Source of the DNA: Alphaproteobacteria bacterium UBA3768
GTDB taxonomy: Bacteria > Pseudomonadota > Alphaproteobacteria > CAAHEQ01 > UBA3637
DNA length: 53,325 nucleotides
Assembly: GCA_002372315.1 (NCBI GenBank)
Contig: DFFU01000010.1
Location: 1-53,325, forward strand
Reading direction: 5' to 3'
A program made the position numbers and the translations under genes. The notes beneath the pieces are model-generated. The model had not been told where the DNA came from. It did not search any database and saw only the letters and a program-made list of their open reading frames with translations. How positions within the stretch are numbered: the first letter of the stretch is position 1; every line of letters begins with the position of its first letter. Below are positions 40,762 through 49,198 of this stretch, in pieces.

Positions 40762-40869
40762 TCAAAATAGGCTAAAAATAGCACTTACACGGACCAGTAA
40801 TGTCAAAATATCTTTTGGGGTATAACATTCAAAATTTTGTTCGTTAAAAGAAATAGCTCCTGTACTCAT
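40762..40869 (-). pseudogene. Truncated copy of the phage-type adenine methyltransferase
   Basis: Read on the minus strand from the ATG at 40869, the first 19 residues (MSTGAISFNEQNFECYTPK) match the intact enzyme at 29141 exactly. After a few more codons similarity is lost and a TGA ends the frame at 40762. The bases upstream of the ATG (TTTCAGTTCTAATAAAT) also match. It lies 75 bases from the end of tRNA-Gln and is a relic of a related integrated element. The rest of 40687-40986 holds no other gene. Confidence 0.88.
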
Positions 40870-40986
40870 ATTTATTAGAACTGAAATAAAAACTAAAAAT
40901 CATGTTTAAAAGTTTGATTTAAGCTTGCAATTTAGATAGATTTTGTTTAACCTGATATGTAGTTTAAATTAAAAAGGGGAAATCTG

Positions 40987-43900
40987 ATGTCCGACAATTT
41001 ATTAAAATCAAAACGTTTTTTACCATTGTTGTTAACTCAGTTCTTTGGAGCGCTGAATGATAACCTATTCAAAAATGCATTGTTAATGTTGGTAACCATA
41101 CGTATGGTAGAAAAAGCGGACATTTTATCCAATATGATTGCTGCCCTGTTTATTATTCCCTTCTTTTTGTTTTCGGCGACCGCTGGTGAAGTATCTGACA
41201 AATATGATCGTTCCCGTGTTGCACGCACATTAAAGGTAATGGAATTGATTTTGATGTTGGGTGTAGCTGCTGTTTACTTGATCCAAAGTTTGCCTTGCTT
41301 GATTGTTTTATTGGCTTTGATGGGTGCTCAATCAGCTTTTTTCGGCCCTGTTAAATATTCGCTTTTGCCACAGCAACTAAAACCCAATGAATTGGTGGCC
41401 GGGAATGCTTACGTTGAAGCATCCACGTATATTGCTATTTTATTGGGGTTAATTTTGGGAACATTATTGCCAATTACAGGCGTTATTTTGCTTTTAATAA
41501 CTTTGGCTGTGGCTGGTGTTATTTCAGCTTGGAATATCCCCAAGGCCACATGTATGCGTCCAAAATCTATTGTTTCAAAGAATATTTTTAAAGCGACCGT
41601 TCAAACCCTTTCGCTCATCTATCAAAATAAGATTGTCTTTCGTTCTATTTTAGGGGCGACTTGGTTTTGGACAATAGGTGCATTTATCGCTGTTCAAATT
41701 TACCCATTATCAGGTAATATTTTGCATGTAACAAACACAGTTATTACCTTCTTTTTAATTTTGTTTTCTGTGGGTGTTGCATTGGGATCCCTTGCCTGTG
41801 AAAGATTGATGAAAGAGGTGATTCACACAACTTACATTCCCATTACCGCATTAGCGATTGGGGTTTGTTTTTATGCTCTTTATGCATTGACGACAGGTTA
41901 TCCCCCATTTAATGATGTTGTTGGATTTAGTGATTTCTTTTTTATGAGACCCAATGCTTTAGGAATCAGTTTATCCTTATTTTTCTTGGCGTTTTTTGGT
42001 GGGTTATACATTGTGCCATTGAACGCATTAATGCAAGCCAAAGCCCCCAAAGCTTATACAGCAACTATCATAGGTGGCAATAATATTTTAAATGCGGCAG
42101 GTATGGCAGGTATTTCTATTTTGGCCATTCTTTTACTTTCAGTTGGCTTTACGATTCCGCAACTGTTTTTATTGGTGGCAATTGCCAGTATAGGTGTATT
42201 CTTTTACATTTGTAAATTGTTGCCAGATGCACTTTTGCGTTCCATTTTACAAGGCTTATTTGGTTTATTGTTTCGTGTTCATGTGGAAGGTGTTCAAAAT
42301 TTTAAAAAAGCAGGTAATCGTGTTTTGCTGGTTGCCAATCATACATCATTATTAGACGGCCTTTTAATTGCGACCTTTATGCCAGATAGAGTTACGTTTG
42401 CCATCAATACAGAATGGGCAAAGAAATGGTTTATTAAACCTTTTGGATTGCTGGTTGATTTATATCCATTGGATCCTACCAATCCGATGGCTATTCGTTC
42501 TTTGATTAATGAAGTTAAGAAAAATAAAAAGGTTATGATTTTCCCAGAGGGGCGTATCAGTGTGACGGGTGGATTGATGAAAGTTTACGAAGGAGCTGGC
42601 GTAGTCGCGCAAAAAGCAGAAGCCAAAATTGTGCCTGTGCGTATTAATGGGGCTCAATTTAGTAAATTTTCATACCTGAAAAACAAACTTAAAACACGGG
42701 CTTTCCCCAAAATTAATATGACAATTTTGTCCCCCAAAAAATTCACCATTCCAGAGGGCATTGTCGGACGTGATCAAAGGCATTATATTTCTATGCAACT
42801 GTATGATTTGATGGCGGATATGATGTACGAAACATCCAATATCAATGAACATTTGTTTGACTCTCTTTTAAAGTCGGCCGATTTATATGGATGGAATCAA
42901 AAAATTGCCGAAGATATTTCACGCAAGCCTTTGACCTATAATGGCCTTGTTAAAAAATCTTATGTGCTGGGTAAGGCTTATGAAAGTGCTTTTAATGAAG
43001 AATTTATTGCTTTAATGCTCCCCAATGGCCTTGCTAATGTGGTGAGTTTCTTTGCTTTACAATCGGTGGATAAAGTGCCCGTCATGCTGAACTTTTCGCA
43101 AGGGATTCAGCAAATTATTTCTTGCATTAATACAGTTAAAGTTAAAACAGTGATTACTTCAAAACTTTTTGTTCGCTTAGCGCATTTAGAGGAAGTCGTC
43201 AAAGCGATTGAAGAAAATGGTACAAAAATTGTTTATTTGGAACATTTTGCAAAAGAGATGGCTTTGTCTGATAAAATTAAAGGTTACCTCAAGCATTTAA
43301 ATGAAGAAAAGCCAAAACATTCTGCGGATAAACCAGCTGTAGTGTTATTTACCTCAGGTTCTGAAGGAATGCCAAAAGCGGTTTTGCTTTCGCATAAAAA
43401 CTTACAAGCGAACCGTTATCAAATTACCAGTATTATGGCGTTTAACTCCTCGGATGTGTTCTTTAATGCGCTTCCGATGTTCCATTCGTTTGGTTTGTCA
43501 GTGGGAACAGTGATTCCAATTTTATCAGGGATTAAAACTTTCTTTTACCCATCACCACTTCATTACCGCATTGTACCCGAGCTTGTTTATGATACCAATG
43601 CGACGATTGTTTGTGGAACGGATACCTTCTTCTTTGGTTATGGTCGCATGGGACACCCTTATGACTTTTTTAATATGAAATACGCTGTTGTAGGTGGCGA
43701 AAAATTAAAAGAAACAACGGCAGATCTATGGATGAAAAAATTTGGGGTACGTATTTTGGAAGGCTATGGTTCCACAGAAACAGCGCCTGTCCTTGCCCTC
43801 AATACACCGATGAATATTAAGTATGGAACAGTGGGACGTTTGTTGCCACATATCAATTACAAAATTAAACCTGTAGCAGGTGTTGAAAATGGTGGTCAGT

Positions 43901-44361
43901 TATGGGTACAAGGCGATAATGTTATGTTGGGGTATATGAAAGCGGATAAGCCAGGTAAATTGCAACCTGCCAAAGATCATTGGTATGATACGGGCGATAT
44001 TGTTAGCATTGATTCGGATGGCTTTATTTCTATCCAAGGTAGAGCCAAACGTTTTGCTAAAATTGCTGGTGAAATGGTGTCTTTAACCTCGGTTGAACAG
44101 GCAGTTGATCAGCTTTATTCTGGCGCTGTTCAAGGCATTTTAACCGAACCTGATGAGAAAAAAGGGGAACAACTTATTTTAATCACAAATCACGAAAAGC
44201 CATCTGTGGCAGAACTTCGTAAATTTTTTAAGGAAAAAGGATTCAGTGAGCTTTGGATTCCCAAAAATGTGATTTATATGAAAAATCCACCTGTTTTGGG
44301 TACGGGTAAATTTGATTATCAAACTGCAAAAAAATTACTAACTGATGGAAAAATAGGATAA
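40987..44361 (+). CDS. Fused MFS transporter / acyltransferase / acyl-ACP synthetase (LplT-Aas-like)
   Basis: A 1124-residue three-part protein for lysophospholipid uptake and re-acylation. Residues 1-410 form an LplT-like MFS transporter (FLPLLLTQFFGALNDNLFKNALLML). A PlsC-type acyltransferase follows with NHTSLLDG (HX4D motif) and FPEGRISVTGG. The last 500 residues are an AMP-forming acyl-ACP synthetase with VVLFTSGSEGMPKAVLLSHKN and EGYGSTETAPV, then YDTGDIVSIDSDGFISIQGRAKRFAKIAGE. Fusion of lplT and aas is a known arrangement in proteobacteria. AAAAAGGGG precedes the ATG. Confidence 0.92.
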   Translation: MSDNLLKSKRFLPLLLTQFFGALNDNLFKNALLMLVTIRMVEKADILSNMIAALFIIPFFLFSATAGEVSDKYDRSRVARTLKVMELILMLGVAAVYLIQSLPCLIVLLALMGAQSAFFGPVKYSLLPQQLKPNELVAGNAYVEASTYIAILLGLILGTLLPITGVILLLITLAVAGVISAWNIPKATCMRPKSIVSKNIFKATVQTLSLIYQNKIVFRSILGATWFWTIGAFIAVQIYPLSGNILHVTNTVITFFLILFSVGVALGSLACERLMKEVIHTTYIPITALAIGVCFYALYALTTGYPPFNDVVGFSDFFFMRPNALGISLSLFFLAFFGGLYIVPLNALMQAKAPKAYTATIIGGNNILNAAGMAGISILAILLLSVGFTIPQLFLLVAIASIGVFFYICKLLPDALLRSILQGLFGLLFRVHVEGVQNFKKAGNRVLLVANHTSLLDGLLIATFMPDRVTFAINTEWAKKWFIKPFGLLVDLYPLDPTNPMAIRSLINEVKKNKKVMIFPEGRISVTGGLMKVYEGAGVVAQKAEAKIVPVRINGAQFSKFSYLKNKLKTRAFPKINMTILSPKKFTIPEGIVGRDQRHYISMQLYDLMADMMYETSNINEHLFDSLLKSADLYGWNQKIAEDISRKPLTYNGLVKKSYVLGKAYESAFNEEFIALMLPNGLANVVSFFALQSVDKVPVMLNFSQGIQQIISCINTVKVKTVITSKLFVRLAHLEEVVKAIEENGTKIVYLEHFAKEMALSDKIKGYLKHLNEEKPKHSADKPAVVLFTSGSEGMPKAVLLSHKNLQANRYQITSIMAFNSSDVFFNALPMFHSFGLSVGTVIPILSGIKTFFYPSPLHYRIVPELVYDTNATIVCGTDTFFFGYGRMGHPYDFFNMKYAVVGGEKLKETTADLWMKKFGVRILEGYGSTETAPVLALNTPMNIKYGTVGRLLPHINYKIKPVAGVENGGQLWVQGDNVMLGYMKADKPGKLQPAKDHWYDTGDIVSIDSDGFISIQGRAKRFAKIAGEMVSLTSVEQAVDQLYSGAVQGILTEPDEKKGEQLILITNHEKPSVAELRKFFKEKGFSELWIPKNVIYMKNPPVLGTGKFDYQTAKKLLTDGKIG

Positions 44362-44369
44362 TAGAAAAA

Positions 44370-45023
44370 TTATTTTATTTGTGAATTCATATCTTGAAGA
44401 TTATTTTGATTCAAAGGTTCCATATTCCTTAAAATACCATTATATTCGTATTCACGCCATGGATTTTTAATTGCAGTTGAAGGAGCTCCTATCACCATAT
44501 TATATAAATCAAGACTCATTCCGACAGGTAAAGCAACCATACCAGCTGTAAACAAGGTTGCAGCAGCAGAAGGTGCTAGTAATAATGACTCGGCACTTCT
44601 GTTTGCCATACCATCAACAGCTCCAAAAACTAAGACGCCGGGAGAAGCTACTACAGCAGTGGCTGGAAGAATTGTATGAATTGGGATAAAAAGGCTAGAT
44701 GCACTTTGTTTACCTCCACCAAATCCCCCCCTTGCCCATTTATCTTTTGTGGCAACACTTTTTAATTTTATTGTTTCATCTTTATAGCCTTCTTTTTTAA
44801 CAATGATTTCTTTATTACGCCAAGAACGATCGACGGTGGTATGAACTGTATCTCCCCGTTTTTCTAGTGTTTTTCCATCCATTTCTGCAGTAGCCCCTTC
44901 GGGAATTTTTAAGGAAATATCTTGTTGATGGGAATAATAAGCTGGTGTAATACATCCACCTGCTAAAGCAACAGCAACAACAGATGATAAAGTATAACTC
45001 AATAATTTCTTTTTGTCTATCAT
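44370..45023 (-). CDS. Putative lipoprotein with a PEGA-like domain
   Basis: The start is the ATG at 45023. It has a lipoprotein-type signal (LLSYTLSSVVAVALAGGC, the Cys being the likely lipidation site, although -3 is Ala rather than Leu). A short beta domain resembling PEGA repeats follows (KIPEGATAEMDGKTLEKRGD, then WRNKEIIVKKEGYKDETIKLKS). A Gly/Ala-rich hydrophobic C-terminal half may insert in or contact a membrane. There is no ribosome-binding site; the promoter predicts a leaderless mRNA. The family is otherwise unrecognised. Confidence 0.7.
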   Translation of the reverse strand: MIDKKKLLSYTLSSVVAVALAGGCITPAYYSHQQDISLKIPEGATAEMDGKTLEKRGDTVHTTVDRSWRNKEIIVKKEGYKDETIKLKSVATKDKWARGGFGGGKQSASSLFIPIHTILPATAVVASPGVLVFGAVDGMANRSAESLLLAPSAAATLFTAGMVALPVGMSLDLYNMVIGAPSTAIKNPWREYEYNGILRNMEPLNQNNLQDMNSQIK

Positions 45024-45030
45024 GTTCACA

Positions 45031-45059
45031 AGTATATATAGGCAAAATTTAAAAGTCAA
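45031..45059 (-). promoter_or_regulatory. Promoter predicting a leaderless mRNA for the lipoprotein gene
   Basis: TTGACT (45059-45054), a 17-base spacer and TATACT (45036-45031) on the minus strand. The ATG at 45023 begins 7 bases after the -10, at the expected transcription start. Confidence 0.75.
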
Positions 45060-45066
45060 TTTTTTA

Positions 45067-45095
45067 TTGCCATATCAATTTATTTTTGCTAATAT
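45067..45095 (+). promoter_or_regulatory. Promoter predicting a leaderless mRNA for the radical SAM operon
   Basis: TTGCCA (45067-45072), a 17-base spacer and TAATAT (45090-45095). The ATG at 45102 begins 6 bases after the -10, and no Shine-Dalgarno is present. Confidence 0.7.
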
Positions 45096-45101
45096 ACCAG
45101 C

Positions 45102-46421
45102 ATGAAAATAAAAACAGAAAGCTTATGCCCGATTTGCTTGGAAACGATTCCAGCAATTAAAATTAAAAAAGGACAGGATATTTTTTTGGAAAAAGAATGT
45201 CCTGAGCACGGTCATTTTACAACTCATATTGCCAAAGACGCCAAACGATTTTTGGATAAAACTTTTGATGTAAAAGGTAAAGAATTTCAACCTGTTTGTC
45301 AGTTTAATGGAAAATGTGGTCGTGATTGTGGATGGTGCGAACAACATCGCCAACATATCTGTACGGGCTTGATTGAAATTACGGATAGTTGCAATATGGT
45401 TTGCCCGATTTGCTACTTTGGAAAAAAGTCGGCACACCATATTTCGGTTGATGAATTTAAAAATCGATTAGATACCTTATTAAAGGTTGAGCAAGACCAT
45501 TTAGATGTATTACAAATTTCCGGTGGTGAATGCTTGATTCATCCTGAATTTTTGAAAATGTTGGATGTCGCTTTACAGGCTGATATCGGACGCATACTTA
45601 TCAATACAAATGGTTTAGAATTACTGACAAACGAAAAGATTTTTAAAGCGATTCAAAAACATAAAGATCGGGTTGAAATTTACCTGCAATTTGATGGTTT
45701 TGATGATGAAGTATATCAGGTTTTGCGTGGGCGAAAATTGCTAAAAGAAAAGACAGAAATTATCAAAAAATTAAACGATAATGAAATTAAAATTTGTTTG
45801 GCCGTAACGGTCTATCAGGGAAATTTAAAAGAAATTCCTAAAATTTTAGACCTATCCATTCATACAAAACATATCTCAGGTATTACTTTTCAGCGTCTGA
45901 CAAAAGTTGGAAGTGCATTATCGACAACTGTTCCATCTGTTTTTCAAGAAGATATTTTGTTGGCAATCTCTGATAGCGGTTATATGGGGTATAAGGATAT
46001 GATACCACTCCCGTGTTCACATGAAAATTGCACCAGTTTAGGATTTTTATTCTGTCAAGGTGATAAGGTTTATTCTTTGGGTGATTATGTTGATTTTACA
46101 AAATGTAAAGGACAAATATCCAACCGCATTGCGTTTGATAAAACGATTTTGGATTATATGAAAAAGAATGTCTGTAAATGCTTTGTCGGCAGAATGTTGG
46201 GCAGTTCCTTTATGTTGGAAAAATTGCAAGATTTTGCTCAAGGCGATGGTTCCTGCCATAAAGATATGAAAATCATACGCATTGTTGTTAAAAATTTTAT
46301 GGATGCCGATACATTTGATTGGGAACGCGCTAAAAAATGTTGCACCGGTGTTTCGGTCGGCAATGGAAAAGTCATTCCATTTTGTATTCATAATGCACTG
46401 AAAGGAAAAATCAAATGGTGA
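45102..46421 (+). CDS. Radical SAM enzyme of the MJ0619/tetraether-synthase-like family
   Basis: The radical SAM cluster motif C97-x3-C101-x2-C104 is in TDSCNMVCPICYF. The rest matches the MJ0619/Tes-type architecture. There is an N-terminal metal-binding segment (LCPICLETIPA, ECPEHGHFTTHI) and CQFNGKCGRDCGWCEQHRQHICTGLIEIT. A C-terminal Cys-rich part follows with PLPCSHENCTSLGFLF and several further Cys pairs that could bind auxiliary clusters. Known members methylate pterins or join archaeal lipid chains. Nearby Lgt-like and ICMT-like genes favour a lipid substrate (inference). It is the first gene of a five-gene operon. Confidence 0.8.
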   Translation: MKIKTESLCPICLETIPAIKIKKGQDIFLEKECPEHGHFTTHIAKDAKRFLDKTFDVKGKEFQPVCQFNGKCGRDCGWCEQHRQHICTGLIEITDSCNMVCPICYFGKKSAHHISVDEFKNRLDTLLKVEQDHLDVLQISGGECLIHPEFLKMLDVALQADIGRILINTNGLELLTNEKIFKAIQKHKDRVEIYLQFDGFDDEVYQVLRGRKLLKEKTEIIKKLNDNEIKICLAVTVYQGNLKEIPKILDLSIHTKHISGITFQRLTKVGSALSTTVPSVFQEDILLAISDSGYMGYKDMIPLPCSHENCTSLGFLFCQGDKVYSLGDYVDFTKCKGQISNRIAFDKTILDYMKKNVCKCFVGRMLGSSFMLEKLQDFAQGDGSCHKDMKIIRIVVKNFMDADTFDWERAKKCCTGVSVGNGKVIPFCIHNALKGKIKW

Positions 46422-46786
46422 AGAATGAATTAGAACAAAAATTAAAAGAAGGCGTCATTAGCCAAAAAGAATATGATTATCTGATACAAAATAGAACTTC
46501 TGGTTTGCCAAGCTATTATAAATCAATCCAATTTATTTTATTTTTAGTGTTGGTTCCTGTTTTGCAAGCAATTCTGTTTCGGGTATCTGTGCGGCTATTC
46601 ATGGGATATGGTTCAGGAGGCTATCTTTTAGGAAATGTTGGAGTTCAAATTATTTTAGCTGGTATCTTTTTCTTGGTTTATAAATTTACGAAAAAAGCTC
46701 CACTTAAAATGGCAGCATGGGTTTGGATGATCATCACGTTAGGAACCATGCTGAATAATCTCCTTTTTTCAATGTACATTTTTTAG
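46415..46786 (+). CDS. Small SHOCT-like membrane protein (first of two paralogues)
   Basis: A 123-residue protein with an N-terminal SHOCT-like helix pair (ELEQKLKEGVISQKEYDYLIQNR) and three hydrophobic helices. It overlaps the radical SAM stop by 7 bases, with AAAGGA upstream. The next gene encodes a protein of the same plan. The function is unknown; the short helical head is often an oligomerisation or docking element. Confidence 0.75.
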   Translation: MVKNELEQKLKEGVISQKEYDYLIQNRTSGLPSYYKSIQFILFLVLVPVLQAILFRVSVRLFMGYGSGGYLLGNVGVQIILAGIFFLVYKFTKKAPLKMAAWVWMIITLGTMLNNLLFSMYIF

Positions 46787-46796
46787 GAGGTAATCT

Positions 46797-47159
46797 ATGA
46801 AGAATCAAGAAAAGTTAGAATCTTTGTTGGCAAAAGGGATTATTACGCAGGAAGAATTCGACCATTTACAAAGGCAAAGAAATGGAGAAGAACCATCAGT
46901 GGCTAAAAATATCCTTTCTTTTATCCTAACAATTTTTGCGATTGGGGCCGTTTTATTTGGTACATGTATCATGAACCTTGCTATTGTTGATGGTATGCGG
47001 TCAGACGCGTTAACGGGTGTATTAATGATTGCTTGGCCCTTATTTCCGGTCGTTTTATTTGGTTGGATCGCGCACAAAACAAAGAACGCAGGTATGAAGT
47101 GGGCTGTAATTTTCTTGGCTGTTGGAGCATTATTTGTTGCAGTTACGATGATGGGCTAA
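46797..47159 (+). CDS. Small SHOCT-like membrane protein (second paralogue)
   Basis: A 120-residue protein with the head KLESLLAKGIITQEEFDHLQRQR, similar to its upstream neighbour, and three hydrophobic helices (FILTIFAIGAVLFGTCIM and two more). A strong TAGGAGGT Shine-Dalgarno precedes the ATG. It is probably a partner of the preceding paralogue in a membrane complex of this operon (inference). Confidence 0.75.
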   Translation: MKNQEKLESLLAKGIITQEEFDHLQRQRNGEEPSVAKNILSFILTIFAIGAVLFGTCIMNLAIVDGMRSDALTGVLMIAWPLFPVVLFGWIAHKTKNAGMKWAVIFLAVGALFVAVTMMG

Positions 47160-47163
47160 ATAA

Positions 47164-47784
47164 ATGCTTCATTATACTTTTTTTGAGTTGCTTGGAATTA
47201 TAGTTGCAGGGTTTGTGGCTTGGCAACTAAAGATGCCAAAAATAAAAAGTACTCATAAGCAAGATGTTTATATTTCTGGTGTTCTGGGTATGTTGATTGG
47301 GATGAAACTTCCTGTTTTACTCAGTTACGGTTTCTCATCAGATTTTATTTTTAATGGAAAAAGCTATATGGGCGGTGTATTGGGGGCTTTTTTAGGAATT
47401 AATCTATACAAGCTCTTAATACACCAAACACAATCATCTTTTGGTGGACGTTTTGTTATTCCCTTGGCTATAGCGGTTGGCTTTGGCAAAATCGGTTGCT
47501 ACTTTAATGGTTGCTGTGGCGGACATTTTATAATTCCAATTCAATTAGTGGAAAGTGCTTTTCAGTTTTTAATGGCTGGTCTGTTATACCTATTTTATAA
47601 AAAGTCAAACAGGATTGATTTACTCTTTCCCATTTATCTTTTATCTTATTTAATGATGCGTTTTATCGTGGAATTCATCCGAACAGAGCCAAGATTAATC
47701 GGAGCATTTACAATTTATCACTTGCTTGCCTTGATTTTTATTCCGGTTTTAGTTGTTATTTTATGGAGGCGTCGTCATGCTTGA
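47164..47784 (+). CDS. Lgt-like (prolipoprotein diacylglyceryl transferase family) membrane protein
   Basis: A 206-residue polytopic protein, shorter than housekeeping Lgt. It retains family-like motifs: GVLGMLIGMKL, YMGGVLGAFLG, the central VGFGKIGCYFNGCCGG (compare the Lgt GRxGNFxN region) and RFIVEFIRTEPR near the end. Such short, Cys-containing relatives are probably not the essential lipoprotein enzyme but may transfer a diacylglyceryl or related lipid group (inference). It follows the second small membrane protein gene by 4 bases. Confidence 0.75.
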   Translation: MLHYTFFELLGIIVAGFVAWQLKMPKIKSTHKQDVYISGVLGMLIGMKLPVLLSYGFSSDFIFNGKSYMGGVLGAFLGINLYKLLIHQTQSSFGGRFVIPLAIAVGFGKIGCYFNGCCGGHFIIPIQLVESAFQFLMAGLLYLFYKKSNRIDLLFPIYLLSYLMMRFIVEFIRTEPRLIGAFTIYHLLALIFIPVLVVILWRRRHA

Positions 47785-48754
47785 GCATATCTTAAAAACA
47801 GCCAATTTATCCATTAATCCGACACTTTTTTTAATTGGATTAGGATTCATTTATTTTACAGGTGTTCTTTTACTGATTGCTGTGGCTTTAAAATTTTGGG
47901 AACATGCCAAACATTGTCAAAGTTTGGATAAAGAAACAAAACATTTCTTTTCTACCCGTGAAATGACAATTTGTGTCTTATTACAGTTTCCTTTTTGGCT
48001 TAATTCAATCGGACAATTTAAAATACATGATACCCTAACGCAGTATATCTTTTTTGCTGTTGGTGCTGTTATGGTTTTATTTGCCATCATTTGGCATATA
48101 TGGGCAAAAATCAATATCGGTTTTATGTGGTCGGATGGGATTGAAATTAAAAAGAAGCATAGCCTGATTACATATGGTGCTTTTGCTATTGCCAGACACC
48201 CCATGTACGCATCACTTTTAATGTGGTGCTGGGGTGCCAGTTTTATGATGTTCAATTGGGCCACATTATTGGCGGTAAGTTTTCTTTTTTTGCCTTTAAT
48301 GATTGAACGTGCTAGAGATGAAGAGAAAAATCTCCTTCAAAAAAATAAGGATTATCAACTTTATCAACGCAATGTACGTATGTTAGTTCCAACAACCGCT
48401 GGATCAGTTTCAGTTATTATCCGTATTGTTTTATTGGTTTTACTGTTTTATTTTGTTTGGACTGACAACATTACCATTCCAGTTTTGTGTTTGTTGGTAG
48501 GACTTCATTTATATTTCGGATATTCTTTTTTACCAGAAAAAGTTGCATTTTCATATCGTTCCAAATCAGGGATGATTGGTGTTATCGGGTTGTTGAGTTT
48601 TGTTTGGCATCCGATTATTTACCTTTATTATATCATTATGGGTATGTGTTTATACGGGTTAAAATGGAATTGTCCATGCATGCTGGTCTATGAAAAATAC
48701 CACATGTGTCCGTGCTTTGTTTTACTCAAAAAGTGTATTAGGAAGAAACCATAA
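47777..48754 (+). CDS. ICMT/PEMT-like membrane methyltransferase, C-terminus rewritten by an element scar
   Basis: The start is the ATG at 47777, after GGAGG and overlapping the Lgt-like gene. The catalytic core has the isoprenylcysteine/phospholipid methyltransferase signature: YGAFAIARHPMYASLLMW, then the distal ERARDEEKNLLQKNKDYQLYQRNVRMLVP. Five to six further hydrophobic segments follow, including an extra C-terminal half of about 110 residues ending in a Cys-rich tail. The last 8-10 codons read antisense through the truncated integrase copy, so the native C-terminus may have been replaced. Confidence 0.75.
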   Translation: MLEHILKTANLSINPTLFLIGLGFIYFTGVLLLIAVALKFWEHAKHCQSLDKETKHFFSTREMTICVLLQFPFWLNSIGQFKIHDTLTQYIFFAVGAVMVLFAIIWHIWAKINIGFMWSDGIEIKKKHSLITYGAFAIARHPMYASLLMWCWGASFMMFNWATLLAVSFLFLPLMIERARDEEKNLLQKNKDYQLYQRNVRMLVPTTAGSVSVIIRIVLLVLLFYFVWTDNITIPVLCLLVGLHLYFGYSFLPEKVAFSYRSKSGMIGVIGLLSFVWHPIIYLYYIIMGMCLYGLKWNCPCMLVYEKYHMCPCFVLLKKCIRKKP

Positions 48755-48919
48755 ATGTGGAGCGGACTTTTGTGCTCGTGCATCACACTTTGCATCACAC
48801 TTTTCGTGGGGGTGTGATTCAATAGGCATTTTTGAAGCGTCTTGATTTTGTAAGTTATTGATATGATTAGATTTTTCAAAAAGAAAAGATTCCAACATCT
48901 CTTGTGGAATCCTCTTCAT
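48722..48919 (-). pseudogene. Truncated tyrosine integrase beside tRNA-Gly
   Basis: A 65-codon frame matches the first 60 residues of the tRNA-Leu element integrase (MKRIPQEMLESFLFEKSNHI against MKRVLQQMLDSFVFEKSNHI), through the SAPHLWF region, then stops. The non-coding link to the tRNA 3' end (CTTGTTTTTCAAGCACTTATGAA) is also conserved between the two copies. The rest of the gene and element is missing; the break joins the end of the ICMT-like gene. Confidence 0.92.
48779..48799 (-). repeat. Phased TGTGATGCA pair in the integrase relic
   Basis: On the minus strand TGTGATGCA occurs at 48799-48791 and 48787-48779, the same 12-base period as in the intact element. Confidence 0.6.
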
Positions 48920-48947
48920 AAGTGCTTGAAAAACAAGCTGTTTTAAA

Positions 48948-49022
48948 TGGAGCGGGCGAAGGGATTTGAACCCTCGACATCGACCTTGGCAAGGTCGCGC
49001 TCTACCCCTGAGCTACACCCGC
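48948..49022 (-). tRNA. tRNA-Gly (anticodon GCC)
   Basis: On the minus strand the acceptor GCGGGTG / CGCCCGC is followed by TCCA with encoded CCA. The anticodon stem CGACC / GGTCG closes the loop TTGCCAA, giving GCC. The T-arm contains GGTTCAAATCC. Its 3' end (CCCTTCGCCCGCTCCA) resembles the tRNA-Leu attachment site, and an integrase relic follows it. Confidence 0.95.
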
Positions 49023-49142
49023 ATTTTTCAAATGCAGGGGTAGTATGCCACATTTTATTTTAAATTGCAAGAGAAAAATTATTTTTTTTCAAAAAAATTT
49101 TTAGAAAAGATAAAATTGTAATAATTTGTCATAAAAGTTGTT

Positions 49143-49172
49143 TTGTAATAAATTTGAATCTTATGGTATAAT
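49143..49172 (+). promoter_or_regulatory. Promoter of accBC
   Basis: TTGTAA (49143-49148), an 18-base spacer and a perfect TATAAT (49167-49172) with an extended -10 TGG, 28 bases before the accB ATG. Confidence 0.7.
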
Positions 49173-49198
49173 CTAGCATAACTTTTGATGAGGAAAAA

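Noticed and set aside
40478..40765. A 95-codon minus-strand frame with the phrase AGVAGFEPTNDGIKNRCLTTWRHPK
   Set aside because: It is the antisense translation of tRNA-Gln, a frequent false gene.
44362..44400. Possible terminator after the Aas-like gene
   Set aside because: I could not find a convincing stem followed by a T-run.
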